The notes below the pieces were generated by a model. That model did not search any database and was not told the DNA's origin. It saw only the letters and a list, made by a program, of their open reading frames with translations. 64,000 bases of DNA from a virus: positions 62,001 to 126,000 of IMG/VR virus record IMGVR_UViG_3300042924_006566; one strand, written 5' to 3'. This document shows positions 22,874 to 32,227 of the stretch, piece after piece. Positions within the stretch are counted from its first letter, which is position 1. The number at the start of each line of letters is the position of its first letter. The position numbers were made by a program, and so were the translations under genes.

Positions 22874-23242
22874 TTATGCCTTATTATTGTCTAGAATTTT
22901 TTTAATGTCAGGAGGAGAATATGTATCTGGCTTTAAAACCTTTCCATCTTCTCTTTTGATAACTTTGCCATTGGAACTAATCTTACTGAGATTGCTTCTT
23001 GAAACTTCGTCCCAAACTTCTTGTTGGGGAATATTTAAAGAGTTTTCTAAACCTTCAATAACCCATTTTAAATCTGCACAAGCATCAGCAATTTCAATCA
23101 TATCTCGTTTCTGCACAGCATTCTTTAGTTCCCAAAATTCTTCAACAATTAAATTGAAATAGAGTGAAGATTGAGGACCAAAACCAATTTCATTCTGATC
23201 ACACGCAACCATAAATTTTTTTACATCATCACGACTGTTCAT
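22874..23242 (-). CDS. MazG-like (PRA-PH superfamily) phosphohydrolase
   Basis: 122 residues: IVEEFWELKNAV and EIADACADLKWVIEG give the ExxE and ExxD metal motifs, with WDEVSRSNLSKI and a GKVLKP...PPDI tail typical of phage PRA-PH-like NTP pyrophosphohydrolases. Within the nucleotide operon, a dNTP house-cleaning role is likely. Confidence 0.85.
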   Translation of the reverse strand: MNSRDDVKKFMVACDQNEIGFGPQSSLYFNLIVEEFWELKNAVQKRDMIEIADACADLKWVIEGLENSLNIPQQEVWDEVSRSNLSKISSNGKVIKREDGKVLKPDTYSPPDIKKILDNNKA

Positions 23243-23885
23243 TGATAAACTCCATAATCATTGGGAATATACTTTGAATTTCTTCTGCACATTTTATAGC
23301 AATTTCTTGGTGTTCTTTTTGTGTTCCATTTGCACATCGGAGTTGTATATAGTGAACCCAAGAACGCAAAGTGCCGTTCATATAAATTCTAGATTCCATC
23401 AATCCTTCAGGCAAAACTGCTCGTGCTTGTTCTTTAGCAATTCCATTTTCAACAGCCCACGCATAAGCTTCTTTTGATTCTCGGATGACACGTTTCTGCC
23501 TTTCTTCCCAAAATGCCATAAGCTGTTGATTATCAGTAGGAATGCTATTCTGTCTATTCTTCAGGTCTTGTAATCTCGCTTCTCTCTGCACAAAATCTAA
23601 ATCTTTAGTTGGGTCCGCATATCGTTGTGAAAATTCTTGAAAAGAAAAAGAACGGTGACGAATTATTTGTCTTGCAATATCGCGAGTGGTTTGAATTTCT
23701 AAACACACATTAACCATTTCGAGAGGAGACCAATGTTTATGTTTAATCAAATATCGAACTAGTTTTTCCGCATTATCATTATTATTTTGATTTGATGGGT
23801 TTGATACACGAGCGACATATGCAATTTGTTCAATCAACGATCTATTTTCAGTATCTTTTGTATAAGAAATTAATTTAACTTTCAT
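23229..23885 (-). CDS. thyX: flavin-dependent thymidylate synthase ThyX
   Basis: 218 residues with the ThyX signature RHRSFSFQEFSQRY (about 77-90) and the catalytic C-terminal SRIYMNGTLRSW segment. Converts dUMP to dTMP with FAD, NADPH and methylene-THF, replacing the T4-type Td enzyme. Overlaps the MazG-like gene by 14 bases. Confidence 0.95.
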   Translation of the reverse strand: MKVKLISYTKDTENRSLIEQIAYVARVSNPSNQNNNDNAEKLVRYLIKHKHWSPLEMVNVCLEIQTTRDIARQIIRHRSFSFQEFSQRYADPTKDLDFVQREARLQDLKNRQNSIPTDNQQLMAFWEERQKRVIRESKEAYAWAVENGIAKEQARAVLPEGLMESRIYMNGTLRSWVHYIQLRCANGTQKEHQEIAIKCAEEIQSIFPMIMEFINEQS

Positions 23886-23895
23886 TTATTCTCCA

Positions 23896-24903
23896 TTAAG
23901 TCTTTTTCCAATTTATGAATTCCATCTTCGCTCTAAGATTTACAAATGTATTTTTACTTATGATATCTTGAATTTCATCCGATGAGAAACCATCGAGTAT
24001 CATATCATTGATATCTTTTTTGTCAATCATCTCCGGCCATATTACCACATTATAATGTTCTTCAATTGCTCTTTCCATTTGTTTGTGTAATTCTTTATTT
24101 CTCGGTTCGTTATCATACACAAGAGTTACTTTTGAACGATCAAATATCTTAGAAACAGCCATCAAATTCGAATCGGCCGTAGCCACAGCATTTTTTAAAA
24201 ATAAAGAATCGATAGGGCCTTCGACTACATAAATCATTTCATCCTGGTCGATCCTGTCGAGACCAAAAACTTTATAGTTGTCTTGGTCCAATTTGATTGT
24301 TATGTACCTTAATTTAGACTCACCTAGTGAACGACCTTGAAATGCAACTAGATTTTTTTCTTCATCATAAAAGGGAATAATAAGTCTGGGATCATTATCT
24401 TTTAAACCATCTTTCTCCACATCCAATGATTCAACAAACTTTTTAAAATCTTCTGCATAATAAAGATTTAAATGGTGTTCTTCTGGAATACCTCTGGACA
24501 AAACATATGTTTTTGCATAATGTTCATCGGGTAAATCGGATATCGAAGGCAAATCAAGTTTCTGTTTAAAAGTAGTTTTGGTTTTGAATTCGTCGAAATC
24601 TGGCTTCTTATAGTTGTTGGCACCGGTTTCATTTTTATAACGCTCTAGAGCATATTCTTTGACAAGGCTTGAATCCACCTTATCGAGAAAATTATAAAAA
24701 TTGGTGGATGCACCACAATTATGGCACATGTAGAAATAATCATTCTTTTTGCGGTAGACATAACCGCGAGCTTTGGTTTTATTTTTTGAAGAATCGCCAC
24801 AGAGAGGACACCTAAAATTATAGAGATCCTCTTTTTTCTGTGTGAATTTTTGAAGCTTCGGAGAAACCCGTAGCAAAAAGGTACGATCAATGAAAACGCT
24901 CAT
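23896..24903 (-). CDS. 61: DNA primase (T4 gp61-like)
   Basis: 335 residues: N-terminal zinc motif CPLCGDS plus CHNCGAS (about 33-65), then a Toprim core with YVVEGPIDSLFL and LVYDNEPRN. Makes RNA primers with the gp41 helicase (44617-46014). Confidence 0.93.
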   Translation of the reverse strand: MSVFIDRTFLLRVSPKLQKFTQKKEDLYNFRCPLCGDSSKNKTKARGYVYRKKNDYFYMCHNCGASTNFYNFLDKVDSSLVKEYALERYKNETGANNYKKPDFDEFKTKTTFKQKLDLPSISDLPDEHYAKTYVLSRGIPEEHHLNLYYAEDFKKFVESLDVEKDGLKDNDPRLIIPFYDEEKNLVAFQGRSLGESKLRYITIKLDQDNYKVFGLDRIDQDEMIYVVEGPIDSLFLKNAVATADSNLMAVSKIFDRSKVTLVYDNEPRNKELHKQMERAIEEHYNVVIWPEMIDKKDINDMILDGFSSDEIQDIISKNTFVNLRAKMEFINWKKT

Positions 24904-24927
24904 AACAAAATTAAAGGAAAGAAAAAG

Positions 24928-25389
24928 TTAACCGAATAATTTCGAAATTATATCAAATTTAACGTGTGAAAGCAACCATGCGATTACAATAATGCCACCG
25001 GCTGCCATCCATTTCCACTCCAATATTTTTTCTATTTGGTCGTCTTCTCTTTGATTGTGTGCGTTGATTTCCTGTCTCAACGATTTAATTTCGTCCATAA
25101 TTCTTCTTTCGGTAAGTTCCAACTTATCCGAAAGATTTCTATCAACAGTGGTAATTCTGGAATGTAATTCCTTCACATCGGAAGTTGTTTCTTCCTGTTT
25201 CTTTTCAACATGATTATAAATCTCAGATTCGATTTTATCTTGTTTTTCCATCATTTTTTCTATCAGTGAATCCATTTTTCCACATAATGAGGTGATGTTA
25301 GTGATTTGCTGTTTCATCACACCAACATCAACCTGCAGGTCGACCACATCGACCCGTATATCAATTTCACCTTTTGTATTTACAGACAT
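24928..25389 (-). CDS. coiled-coil, C-terminal tail-anchored membrane protein, 153 aa
   Basis: Residues about 25-125 are heptad-like coiled coil; about 128-145 is a single membrane helix (GGIIVIAWLLS). Opens the membrane/lysis block. Function unknown. Confidence 0.75.
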   Translation of the reverse strand: MSVNTKGEIDIRVDVVDLQVDVGVMKQQITNITSLCGKMDSLIEKMMEKQDKIESEIYNHVEKKQEETTSDVKELHSRITTVDRNLSDKLELTERRIMDEIKSLRQEINAHNQREDDQIEKILEWKWMAAGGIIVIAWLLSHVKFDIISKLFG

Positions 25390-25622
25390 TATTTCTTTTC
25401 AGGAACTTTTGTTCCTTCTAATTTTTTATGAACCTTCATTTCTTTACATTCTTGCACTTGTTTGCCGGCTTTATCGAGAACTGGCTTTCCGTCTTTTGTG
25501 ACTTTATCAATGCAAACTTTTTTAACTTCGGCCGGTTTATCTTCAGCTTTAGGTGCATTTGCAAATGATGTATTTAAAAAAAGCGAAGAAGCAATTAGAG
25601 TTACGATGGCAATAGCTTTCAT
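25389..25622 (-). CDS. periplasmic small protein, 77 aa
   Basis: Signal peptide at residues 1-22 (ending ANA), then a Lys/Glu-rich tail with two cysteines. Secreted to the periplasm. Unknown function, in the lysis-type block. Confidence 0.75.
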   Translation of the reverse strand: MKAIAIVTLIASSLFLNTSFANAPKAEDKPAEVKKVCIDKVTKDGKPVLDKAGKQVQECKEMKVHKKLEGTKVPEKK

Positions 25623-25927
25623 ATTTCTCTCTCCTGTATTTTAGGTAAAGGTGTACCGTAAATTGGTTTTCTATTTATTGTTTCTGTGTGATATGGTGAG
25701 TTTATAATCGGTGCATTTCTATTTGAAAATTTTTCGGCTACAGTTACTCCCAATCCAGCTATCGCAATATACATCATGCCTTCAAACATAAATGAATCTA
25801 CTTTTTTACCCCAAAATAAATTGGCAAAAAAGGCAATACTACAAAATACAAACGCCAAGAAGGTGATGACGCGCCTACTACTTAAAGACCCATCAACACC
25901 ATCTTGGAGCAAACTTTTGATTTGCAT
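25619..25927 (-). CDS. membrane protein, holin candidate, 102 aa
   Basis: Basic N-terminus with LSSRRV, then two membrane segments (about 21-38 and 49-66) and a polar tail. Size, topology and place near endolysin and spanins fit a holin, but no specific holin family is visible. Confidence 0.6.
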   Translation of the reverse strand: MQIKSLLQDGVDGSLSSRRVITFLAFVFCSIAFFANLFWGKKVDSFMFEGMMYIAIAGLGVTVAEKFSNRNAPIINSPYHTETINRKPIYGTPLPKIQEREI

Positions 25928-25930
25928 TCA

Positions 25931-26473
25931 TCAAATCTCAGGATGTGGCGACTGTGGAGGTGCTAGTTTTCCTCCGTATCCCACAACGACTTGTCCTGGA
26001 GATTGAGTGGGAGCGTTAGACGCACCGGCACCAATTGTTATGCCCTTGTCAGTTACTGTAACTGTTGGCATCGATGGTGGCGGAGGTGGTGCGACCATTG
26101 CCTTCTTAGTAGCTTCGAAGTTTTCGTTAGCCAATTTTTGTGCGGCCAACATGGCTTCTTGATCCTCTTTCTTAGCACCAGATAACATGATGCCCGAAAG
26201 TGTACCTGTCAAGAATGTGGCAATAGGAACAATTAATTCAAAGAATTTTTGGTCGATTGGTGAAATTGCATTGAGTGGCTGTGTGACGAAAATTAAAGAA
26301 TATAAAACAACGAACACAATACCAGTGAGAGTTAATGCAAGACACACACCAATAAAGAATTTCAGACGAGCCATTAATTGCTCTTCTGTGTATACAAATT
26401 CTGGTTTATTTTCCACAGCTGACTCCTTGCGGAACACAAATTTGTTGAGAAGGTTGGTTATTGATTGCATCAT
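25931..26473 (-). CDS. membrane protein with Pro-rich tail, 180 aa
   Basis: Two membrane helices (about 40-65 and 82-102, including GTLSGIMLSGAKK), then an Ala/Lys helix and a PPPPPSMP tail. Its first 68 bases overlap the next upstream gene in another frame, which is long for this genome. Function unknown; another holin or pinholin candidate. Confidence 0.7.
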   Translation of the reverse strand: MMQSITNLLNKFVFRKESAVENKPEFVYTEEQLMARLKFFIGVCLALTLTGIVFVVLYSLIFVTQPLNAISPIDQKFFELIVPIATFLTGTLSGIMLSGAKKEDQEAMLAAQKLANENFEATKKAMVAPPPPPSMPTVTVTDKGITIGAGASNAPTQSPGQVVVGYGGKLAPPQSPHPEI

Positions 26474-26684
26474 TTGGAGGTCCTAATCTAGGATCACGTT
26501 GACCCTTAAATACGTGTTCTGGACAGGTTCTTGTCACATCACACAGTGGCTTTTGACACATCTCTTTGTCCCAATTTTTTGGATCTTGACATGGATAACG
26601 AAATCTGTCACCACCAAAAATTGCCAGTCCAATTGGAAGAACTAGAAGAAAGAGTAGGTATTTAAATAATTTTTTATCATTCAT
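26406..26684 (-). CDS. membrane-anchored Cys-rich protein, 92 aa
   Basis: Membrane helix at 7-24, then six cysteines in RFRYPCQDPKNWDKEMCQ...CDVTRTCPEH, probably disulphide-bonded in the periplasm. The pattern recurs in T4-like phages of aquatic bacteria. ATG touches the endolysin stop. Confidence 0.75.
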   Translation of the reverse strand: MNDKKLFKYLLFLLVLPIGLAIFGGDRFRYPCQDPKNWDKEMCQKPLCDVTRTCPEHVFKGQRDPRLGPPNDAINNQPSQQICVPQGVSCGK

Positions 26685-27310
26685 CAGTGACCCCCTAGAA
26701 CGTGAAGCGCATGTTCATAATGTTTAATGCGATCATCAAGCCCTATGGTTCCACCATTGATTCGCTTTGTCAAAGTTACAATGTCGCCGTTATCTGCCCA
26801 TTGATTGAGTTTATTTGTTTCCCAGAACCAACACGCGGACTGTGCAGCACCTTCAAATGTGCCTAGGTATTCTGTTGCTTCTTCGGCAGAAATTTCTAGT
26901 GAAGCTGCAAACCAAGAATAGTTATCGCGACCGGTAAGTTGAATCAAACCACGGCCACGATACTTGAATCCGTCACCAGATTCTTCGGGTCCATTACCCA
27001 TCCGGCTTGCATAAATTCTATTTGCAATTGCCTCTTGTTTGTTCGGCATTGATGCGTATCTTTGTGCGGTTGCATCATCAGGAAAATACTTTGGAAATAA
27101 TTTTCTAAGTGTTTGCCATTTGTAATTTAAATTCTCTGTGAGAATCATGAATCCACCAGACTCATGAGCACATTGAGCAATGAATGCTGCCATTCTTCTA
27201 GATGTGTTTATTTCATAGTCAGGAAATAATTGCACCAGAGCATTATGCCAATGAGTTACATAAGGATTTTTTGGAAGTAATTGTTTTAATTGTTCTAATG
27301 TTAATTCCAT
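26684..27310 (-). CDS. GH19-type endolysin
   Basis: 208 residues with the glycoside hydrolase 19 signatures AQCAHESGGF (catalytic Glu about residue 51) and KYRGRGLIQLTGRDNY. Cleaves peptidoglycan at lysis. No signal peptide, so it needs a holin. Confidence 0.92.
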   Translation of the reverse strand: MELTLEQLKQLLPKNPYVTHWHNALVQLFPDYEINTSRRMAAFIAQCAHESGGFMILTENLNYKWQTLRKLFPKYFPDDATAQRYASMPNKQEAIANRIYASRMGNGPEESGDGFKYRGRGLIQLTGRDNYSWFAASLEISAEEATEYLGTFEGAAQSACWFWETNKLNQWADNGDIVTLTKRINGGTIGLDDRIKHYEHALHVLGGH

Positions 27311-27320
27311 TTTTTATCCT

Positions 27321-27581
27321 TTAAAATCCCATCCAATTTCTTTTTGGAGCTTCAATTTTAACTGTTTCATTTTTGCATCTATCAGCAAGTGCAATTGCAC
27401 CAACTTTAGCTGAGTTGTCGCCACCTTTTGCTATTTCGGTGACAGCAGACCAACATGCTGTTTGTGACATTGTATTATCTTTACTAATTGACTTAGCTGT
27501 ATCGTAATATAATTGGTCTTTACTAGCTGTTGCACAGCCAGTGAGTGAGAGACAAGTGAGTGCTAGAATTAAATATTTCAT
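27321..27581 (-). CDS. lipoprotein, 86 aa
   Basis: Signal peptide with lipobox LTGC (Cys15). Small soluble domain with further cysteines at about 43 and 68. Outer- or inner-membrane lipoprotein beside the spanins; unknown function. Confidence 0.8.
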   Translation of the reverse strand: MKYLILALTCLSLTGCATASKDQLYYDTAKSISKDNTMSQTACWSAVTEIAKGGDNSAKVGAIALADRCKNETVKIEAPKRNWMGF

Positions 27582-27892
27582 TATTTACTCCAAATATTGT
27601 ACCAAGATTTTTGTTTTTTATCCACACCATCAAATATTTTCCGTTGTTCATCATACCATTCTTGCCAACCTTCAACTTTTGTTGAACACTCATAGTACAT
27701 TCTATAATTTTCAACCACAACTTTTAACATATCTGTAATTGAAACCTTGTCTCCCTGTAAAGTTTTTAATTCATTACATTTTTCCTGTAATGTTTTGGGC
27801 ACTTCGGGGAAATGTCTTTCAACGGGCACAACGGTTTTAAACATTGCGCAAGCCGATAATAAAAATGGTAAAATAAGTAAAACTAATCTCAT
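27581..27892 (-). CDS. o-spanin-like lipoprotein
   Basis: Signal peptide with lipobox LSAC (Cys15), then a 90-residue periplasmic part including HFPEVPKTLQEKC. It overlaps the i-spanin-like gene by ATGA, the usual arrangement of Rz/Rz1-type pairs. Expected to sit in the outer membrane and fuse it with the inner membrane at lysis. Confidence 0.75.
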   Translation of the reverse strand: MRLVLLILPFLLSACAMFKTVVPVERHFPEVPKTLQEKCNELKTLQGDKVSITDMLKVVVENYRMYYECSTKVEGWQEWYDEQRKIFDGVDKKQKSWYNIWSK

Positions 27893-28344
27893 TTTTTATT
27901 TAGGCTTGCAGCTGCATTGTGAGCGTTAATGATGTCATTTGGTATAGGACAGTTTTCAACAAATTTGACAACTTCTTCTTTTTTTACCACTTCTCTGTCC
28001 ACATACTTAATGATATCATCACCCTTTTCTTTTATAACTTGAGTCTTCGTGACTACTTTTTCAACAATTTCGGTATTTTTTTCGGCTGCCTTTTTTTCGG
28101 ATTCAGATACTTTAGTTTCAAGTTCTTTGACTTTTGCCAACCAGGATTCTTCGTTTGATATTGCACCAGACATATAGGTGCCTATAACGACTAGAACAAT
28201 CGATACTAGTTGTATTGCAGTTTTATAAAGATATAGACCAGGAATAGGTAAAAAACGCATCAGAAAGGTTGCAGCCAGTCCCAATACACCTATCAGAAGT
28301 ATAACATAAAATATCCAAAAAGGCAACCATTCTAAAATCCACAT
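27889..28344 (-). CDS. i-spanin-like membrane protein
   Basis: Two hydrophobic segments within residues 1-63, then a long Lys/Glu coiled coil (about 70-130) and a conserved-looking end (ENCPIPNDIINAHNAAA). Topology fits an inner-membrane spanin, although a second membrane span is unusual. Paired with the o-spanin-like gene. Confidence 0.75.
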   Translation of the reverse strand: MWILEWLPFWIFYVILLIGVLGLAATFLMRFLPIPGLYLYKTAIQLVSIVLVVIGTYMSGAISNEESWLAKVKELETKVSESEKKAAEKNTEIVEKVVTKTQVIKEKGDDIIKYVDREVVKKEEVVKFVENCPIPNDIINAHNAAASLNKK

Positions 28345-28353
28345 TTTAATATC

Positions 28354-28545
28354 CTACATTTTCGGTTGTTTTCTTTTAAAAAATCCCATCATTGGATTTC
28401 TTTTTTTGCTGACTCCTGGTTCACCAGATTTGCTACCAGGTGGTTGACCCATACCAGCTACTTGACCGGATCCTGTTGTATTTGTGGGTGCGGCAGCTAC
28501 TGCGCCGACACCATCTTCGTATACGAATTTTTTGAAATTTTTCAT
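28354..28545 (-). CDS. small Gly/Ala/Pro-rich protein, 63 aa
   Basis: MKNFKKFVYEDGVGAV opening and a basic end (KKRNPMMGFFKRKQPK). Similar short proteins occur in T4-like phages of aquatic bacteria; possibly a virion-associated peptide. Function unknown. Confidence 0.7.
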   Translation of the reverse strand: MKNFKKFVYEDGVGAVAAAPTNTTGSGQVAGMGQPPGSKSGEPGVSKKRNPMMGFFKRKQPKM

Positions 28546-28928
28546 ATTTTACTTAATATTTCTGCAATATTCGAATCAATAGGAATGTCTTCTATGTGTA
28601 TGTTTTTACCTTTGATGCCACACACCACATCAGGCATAATATTTAAGTACATTAAAAATGTCTTTAAAACATCATAATCGCGTTCATCTGTTTTGTAAAA
28701 CAAAATTCTTGTTGTTGCTTCATTACCAAATACATTATTTAACAGAATAATATGGTTCAATATTAAACGTTCTTTTAATGACTTAGTAATTTTATATCTT
28801 CGAAACAATCTTTTTAGATATTTTGTTCTTTTTATATCACCTTCAAATTCCGACATAATACAATGCGGAGAAGTATAACACTTCATTGCGTAGATGATAA
28901 AATTATCTTCATTCAAATTATCAAACAT
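28542..28928 (-). CDS. conserved T4-like phage protein, 128 aa
   Basis: Contains NFIIYAMKCY, KRTKYLKRLFRRYK, ERLILNHIILLNNVFG and LKTFLMYLNIMP, a pattern I know from a conserved T4-like hypothetical family (DUF7207-like). Function unknown. Confidence 0.8.
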   Translation of the reverse strand: MFDNLNEDNFIIYAMKCYTSPHCIMSEFEGDIKRTKYLKRLFRRYKITKSLKERLILNHIILLNNVFGNEATTRILFYKTDERDYDVLKTFLMYLNIMPDVVCGIKGKNIHIEDIPIDSNIAEILSKI

Positions 28929-28932
28929 AATT

Positions 28933-28955
28933 AAAAAGGGGCAGCGAACTGCCCC
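28933..28955 (-). terminator. intrinsic terminator after the Ig-like gene
   Basis: On the minus strand GGGGCAG-TTCG-CTGCCCC followed by five Ts, between the Ig-like gene (stop 28965) and the next ATG (28928). Confidence 0.9.
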
Positions 28956-28964
28956 GTTCTAAAA

Positions 28965-29648
28965 TTACATAATTGTAACGATTGCGTTGGCGGATGTTGC
29001 TGATACACCCTGATCGGCTGCCGTAACAATTGCGCGAACAACATACTGGTTTGCGGTTGCGTTGTATGGGTAAACCTTGAGTGTATTGGTTGTTCCGTCC
29101 AGGTAACCAGTTGCGGTTGGTGTATTGTTTGCAACATTTGTCCAACCAAGGGAACCTGTATTGCTATTAATTTGCCACTGGTAAGACAGTGTTGCACTTG
29201 TGTTTCCAACCAATGATGTTCCAACGGTAAATGTCGCAAAGTTGGCGTTGGATGTATTGGAAGTTACTGTTGCACCGGATGGGCTGACTAAAGTGATAGA
29301 CACATTAGGATACTGCTGCGCATCACCGTCAGGTCCTTTCATTTCACTTAAAGCAACAAGCACTTCATGTTGTACTCTGTTAGCACGGCCACCAGAACCT
29401 GTAGTTCTCAACACCCATCCGGTGTGTTGAGCATGAGTAACTGTAGCTTCTTGTGCATCAACACCAAACAGACCGATGGTTTCACCTGATGTGTATACAT
29501 CAGCGGTTGTGTTGCCATATAATAAAGCAACGTTTGCGGCCGTAGGTGCTGCAGCGGAAGCCTTTACTCCAGCTGCATTTACGATTGTAGAATTGACTGC
29601 CCAATATGGAGCATTGGCAGCATTGTCGTTATTTCCCCAAGATGACAT
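28965..29648 (-). CDS. Ig-like virion surface protein candidate, 227 aa
   Basis: Starts MSSWGNNDNAANAPYWAVN, a start shared by virion-type proteins of T4-like aquatic phages. The C-terminal 110 residues read as an Ig-like fold (VSITLVSPSGATVT, ATLSYQWQINS, YVVRAIVT). Could decorate capsid or tail like Hoc. It has its own terminator and a late-type box (GATAAATA, 29689-29682) upstream. Confidence 0.75.
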   Translation of the reverse strand: MSSWGNNDNAANAPYWAVNSTIVNAAGVKASAAAPTAANVALLYGNTTADVYTSGETIGLFGVDAQEATVTHAQHTGWVLRTTGSGGRANRVQHEVLVALSEMKGPDGDAQQYPNVSITLVSPSGATVTSNTSNANFATFTVGTSLVGNTSATLSYQWQINSNTGSLGWTNVANNTPTATGYLDGTTNTLKVYPYNATANQYVVRAIVTAADQGVSATSANAIVTIM

Positions 29649-29681
29649 TGTTATTCTCCTTTTAACCGAGGGTTATGTTAC

Positions 29682-29689
29682 TATTTATC
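29682..29689 (-). promoter_or_regulatory. possible T4-type late promoter box
   Basis: Minus strand GATAAATA, one base off the T4 late consensus TATAAATA, 33 bp before the Ig-like gene ATG. Confidence 0.35.
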
Positions 29690-31019
29690 TTTTTGTTGGA
29701 TCTACTTGACCCGACTTATCGGAAACTCCAACTTTGAATTTCATCATTGGGTCAATTTCTACTGTATCTCTTTTTTCACCAGTCATGGTGGTTCCACCAG
29801 ACATGACTGCAGCAGCCGCAGGCATTTTTCCGATTTCGCCAGCTATTTCAGACACTTTAGGTTTTTTACCTAAAGAAGGAACTTTCTTTTCCTTTTCATG
29901 ATCATATAATTCCTCTTTCACGTTCTTTTTTTTATAAATCGATTTTATGATTCTTGCAGATTTAGATAATTCTTTTTTTCTACTTGGAACAGAATCTGTA
30001 TCAATTTCCATACCGACTGTCTGTGTGGCAGCATAAGGATCTTGAAACTTGTCTTCTTTCACACAAGATCCTTTATCATAAGCTTTTTTACCTTTAACTG
30101 GTCTGTAACCAGGCCAGCATCTCTCGTCAACTTGTTCCGATTCTTCGTTCGTACTTCTCCAACCACCACCCATGGATTTGTATTTCTTGGCTGCCCAAGC
30201 ATTTGCATATGCGGAAGGATAAACTGCAAATTTGGATTTTGCAGCCGCCTTTGCACGAGCCCACTTTTCTGGACTTGTTGGTTTATTTTTTTCGTTCAAT
30301 TCTTCAACTTCTTCTGTACGCACATTAATTGGACTTCCTCTTCTTTCGGGATTAGGATCTTCTCTGCGCTTGCGTTTAGCCGCAGATGCGCGACCTTCTT
30401 TTCCTAAAGCATGCGCTCTAGCCATAGGCAGACACTTTGGTTTTCCTTCACCCGGTTCACGAGCACAATCACCTTTTATGTTACCTTTGGTATCCATACG
30501 CACCCACTTTTGTTTAAACCATTTTCTCAGGTCTTCATCCAACATGTCATGCATTTCATCCGTAACTTCAAAACCTTCTTTAATGTTGGCAACATAATCA
30601 TAATCGTCCATAGTCAATACGCCTTTGTTGCGTATTTCAATTAATTTTTCAACAACACGATGCAAATCAGCGTCCGACTTCAAATCTTCTCTGGCTAACT
30701 CCAACATGCGAATTATCAATGGTATGTCGAAAGTGATTGTATCTTTTTTATCAGCTTCTTCCGATATATTATGGTCAGACTTCCATTTAGAAAATTCTCC
30801 AGATTTCGAATGACTGATCATTGTGTCTTTTGTGACATATCGCGGATCAACACCTTTTGATTTCAAGAAACGAACCAAAGCAGAGCTTTGTTTCCATTCG
30901 TTGATGGAAGATTCAGTCACATTTGATTTTGTTGCCCATGGATTTTGTGGGTCCGTACCGAATGTGGTAGGAGGACCCTTTTTCTTCACAACTGATTTGA
31001 TAATTTGTGATTTATTCAT
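29685..31019 (-). CDS. Lys-rich conserved phage protein, 444 aa (DUF5872-like segment)
   Basis: Mostly charged and probably modular. Segment KWVRMDTKGNIKGDCA...GKPKCLPMARAHALGKEGRA (about 168-208) and SKFAVYPSAYANAWAAKKYK (about 265-285) are found in uncharacterised proteins of T4-like aquatic phages; CWPGYRPVKGKKAYDKGSC follows. Could be a virion-internal protein; no enzyme motif seen. Confidence 0.75.
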   Translation of the reverse strand: MNKSQIIKSVVKKKGPPTTFGTDPQNPWATKSNVTESSINEWKQSSALVRFLKSKGVDPRYVTKDTMISHSKSGEFSKWKSDHNISEEADKKDTITFDIPLIIRMLELAREDLKSDADLHRVVEKLIEIRNKGVLTMDDYDYVANIKEGFEVTDEMHDMLDEDLRKWFKQKWVRMDTKGNIKGDCAREPGEGKPKCLPMARAHALGKEGRASAAKRKRREDPNPERRGSPINVRTEEVEELNEKNKPTSPEKWARAKAAAKSKFAVYPSAYANAWAAKKYKSMGGGWRSTNEESEQVDERCWPGYRPVKGKKAYDKGSCVKEDKFQDPYAATQTVGMEIDTDSVPSRKKELSKSARIIKSIYKKKNVKEELYDHEKEKKVPSLGKKPKVSEIAGEIGKMPAAAAVMSGGTTMTGEKRDTVEIDPMMKFKVGVSDKSGQVDPTKR

Positions 31020-31027
31020 CTTAGACC

Positions 31028-32227
31028 TTATTCAGAAGTGCCTGTTTTTCCCATCATTTCTGCTTTAACTTTTTTCATTGATTGTTTAGCTAAGTGTTTG
31101 ACTCTCGACATAGGAGTATGTTTTGCTCCAGATTTGTCGACCACAGAAGCTGAACTAGATTTTTTATAAGGACCCTCAAATGGCACATCACTCACAAAAG
31201 GAACAGTGTCACTCTCGGGTCTTTTCATTTCATTTACTTTTTTTTTATCATCTTCCGGTTCTGCTTTATGTTTTTTAGAATAAACAGTGCCGGTCGAAAT
31301 TTTCTTGGAGTCAAATCCAGCTTTTTCACCTGGTTTGGTTTTCATTTGACTTTTATAGTCGGGACTGAATGGATTAGCAGATTCTTCAACTTCAATTTCT
31401 TCTTTTGCCATTTTCTTATCTGCTAATTTAGCACGAATGCTCGAAACGGTTGCGCCAGTTTCTTTTGGATTCGAAGTGAAATGACTTTTTGATTTGCCAT
31501 ATTGTTTCTGAAATTCGTCATGCGACATATCTTTCAAATCAATAGAAAGTTCTTTCATCTTACCTTCATCCAATTGTTCAACTTCTTCATTACGTTGTTT
31601 TGCATAATAGGCAGCCAAAGCCATTTCTTTGCGTTTAGCTTTAGACTTGCCCTTGAATTTTGGATTATCAGAATGAACGAAATCGTGAATCCAATCACCA
31701 GCGGATGCGTCTTTACCCAAGACTTCATTGATCAGTTCGTCCAAAATAGGTTCTTCTATTTCTTCTCTAAACGATTTTAATGTTTTAACTGATTCAGATG
31801 TTGGCTTAACACCAGTTACACGATGGTGAGCTCTCATCAGACTTTCTTGATCCTTCTTCGGATCTTTGCCCGGAAGTGAATCCATTTTCTTGCCAATATA
31901 AGATTTTACAGTTGACTTTTTCAGTTCATCCAGTTGTTCCGATTCTTCTTTAACATTTCCTGGAACATCCATCAAAACTTTCTTTGAGAGGAACCGATTA
32001 TCACTTTTTTTCTCGCGACCTTTTAATGTATCTGTTGTTGTGTTATTAGGATCGATTTCTTCACTAGTTGGTTTATGACCAGCTCTCAACTTAGCCAAAT
32101 CACCAGCGTCAATCTTGTCTTCTGGTGGAGACATTTTTGCAATTTTCTTTTGTTTTGTGGACAATTCTTTTTCCAAAATTGATTGGATTGAATCGGCAAC
32201 TGAATCTTTTTTTCTTAGGTCGTTCAT
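31028..32227 (-). CDS. Lys/Glu-rich conserved phage protein, 399 aa
   Basis: Low-complexity charged protein sharing style with both neighbours. Contains LMRAHHRVTG and HSDNPKFKGKSKAKRKEMALAAYYAKQR-type segments (about 130-140 and 185-212). Several EEVEQLDE-like stretches recur. Possibly packaged with the genome; unknown. Confidence 0.75.
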   Translation of the reverse strand: MNDLRKKDSVADSIQSILEKELSTKQKKIAKMSPPEDKIDAGDLAKLRAGHKPTSEEIDPNNTTTDTLKGREKKSDNRFLSKKVLMDVPGNVKEESEQLDELKKSTVKSYIGKKMDSLPGKDPKKDQESLMRAHHRVTGVKPTSESVKTLKSFREEIEEPILDELINEVLGKDASAGDWIHDFVHSDNPKFKGKSKAKRKEMALAAYYAKQRNEEVEQLDEGKMKELSIDLKDMSHDEFQKQYGKSKSHFTSNPKETGATVSSIRAKLADKKMAKEEIEVEESANPFSPDYKSQMKTKPGEKAGFDSKKISTGTVYSKKHKAEPEDDKKKVNEMKRPESDTVPFVSDVPFEGPYKKSSSASVVDKSGAKHTPMSRVKHLAKQSMKKVKAEMMGKTGTSE

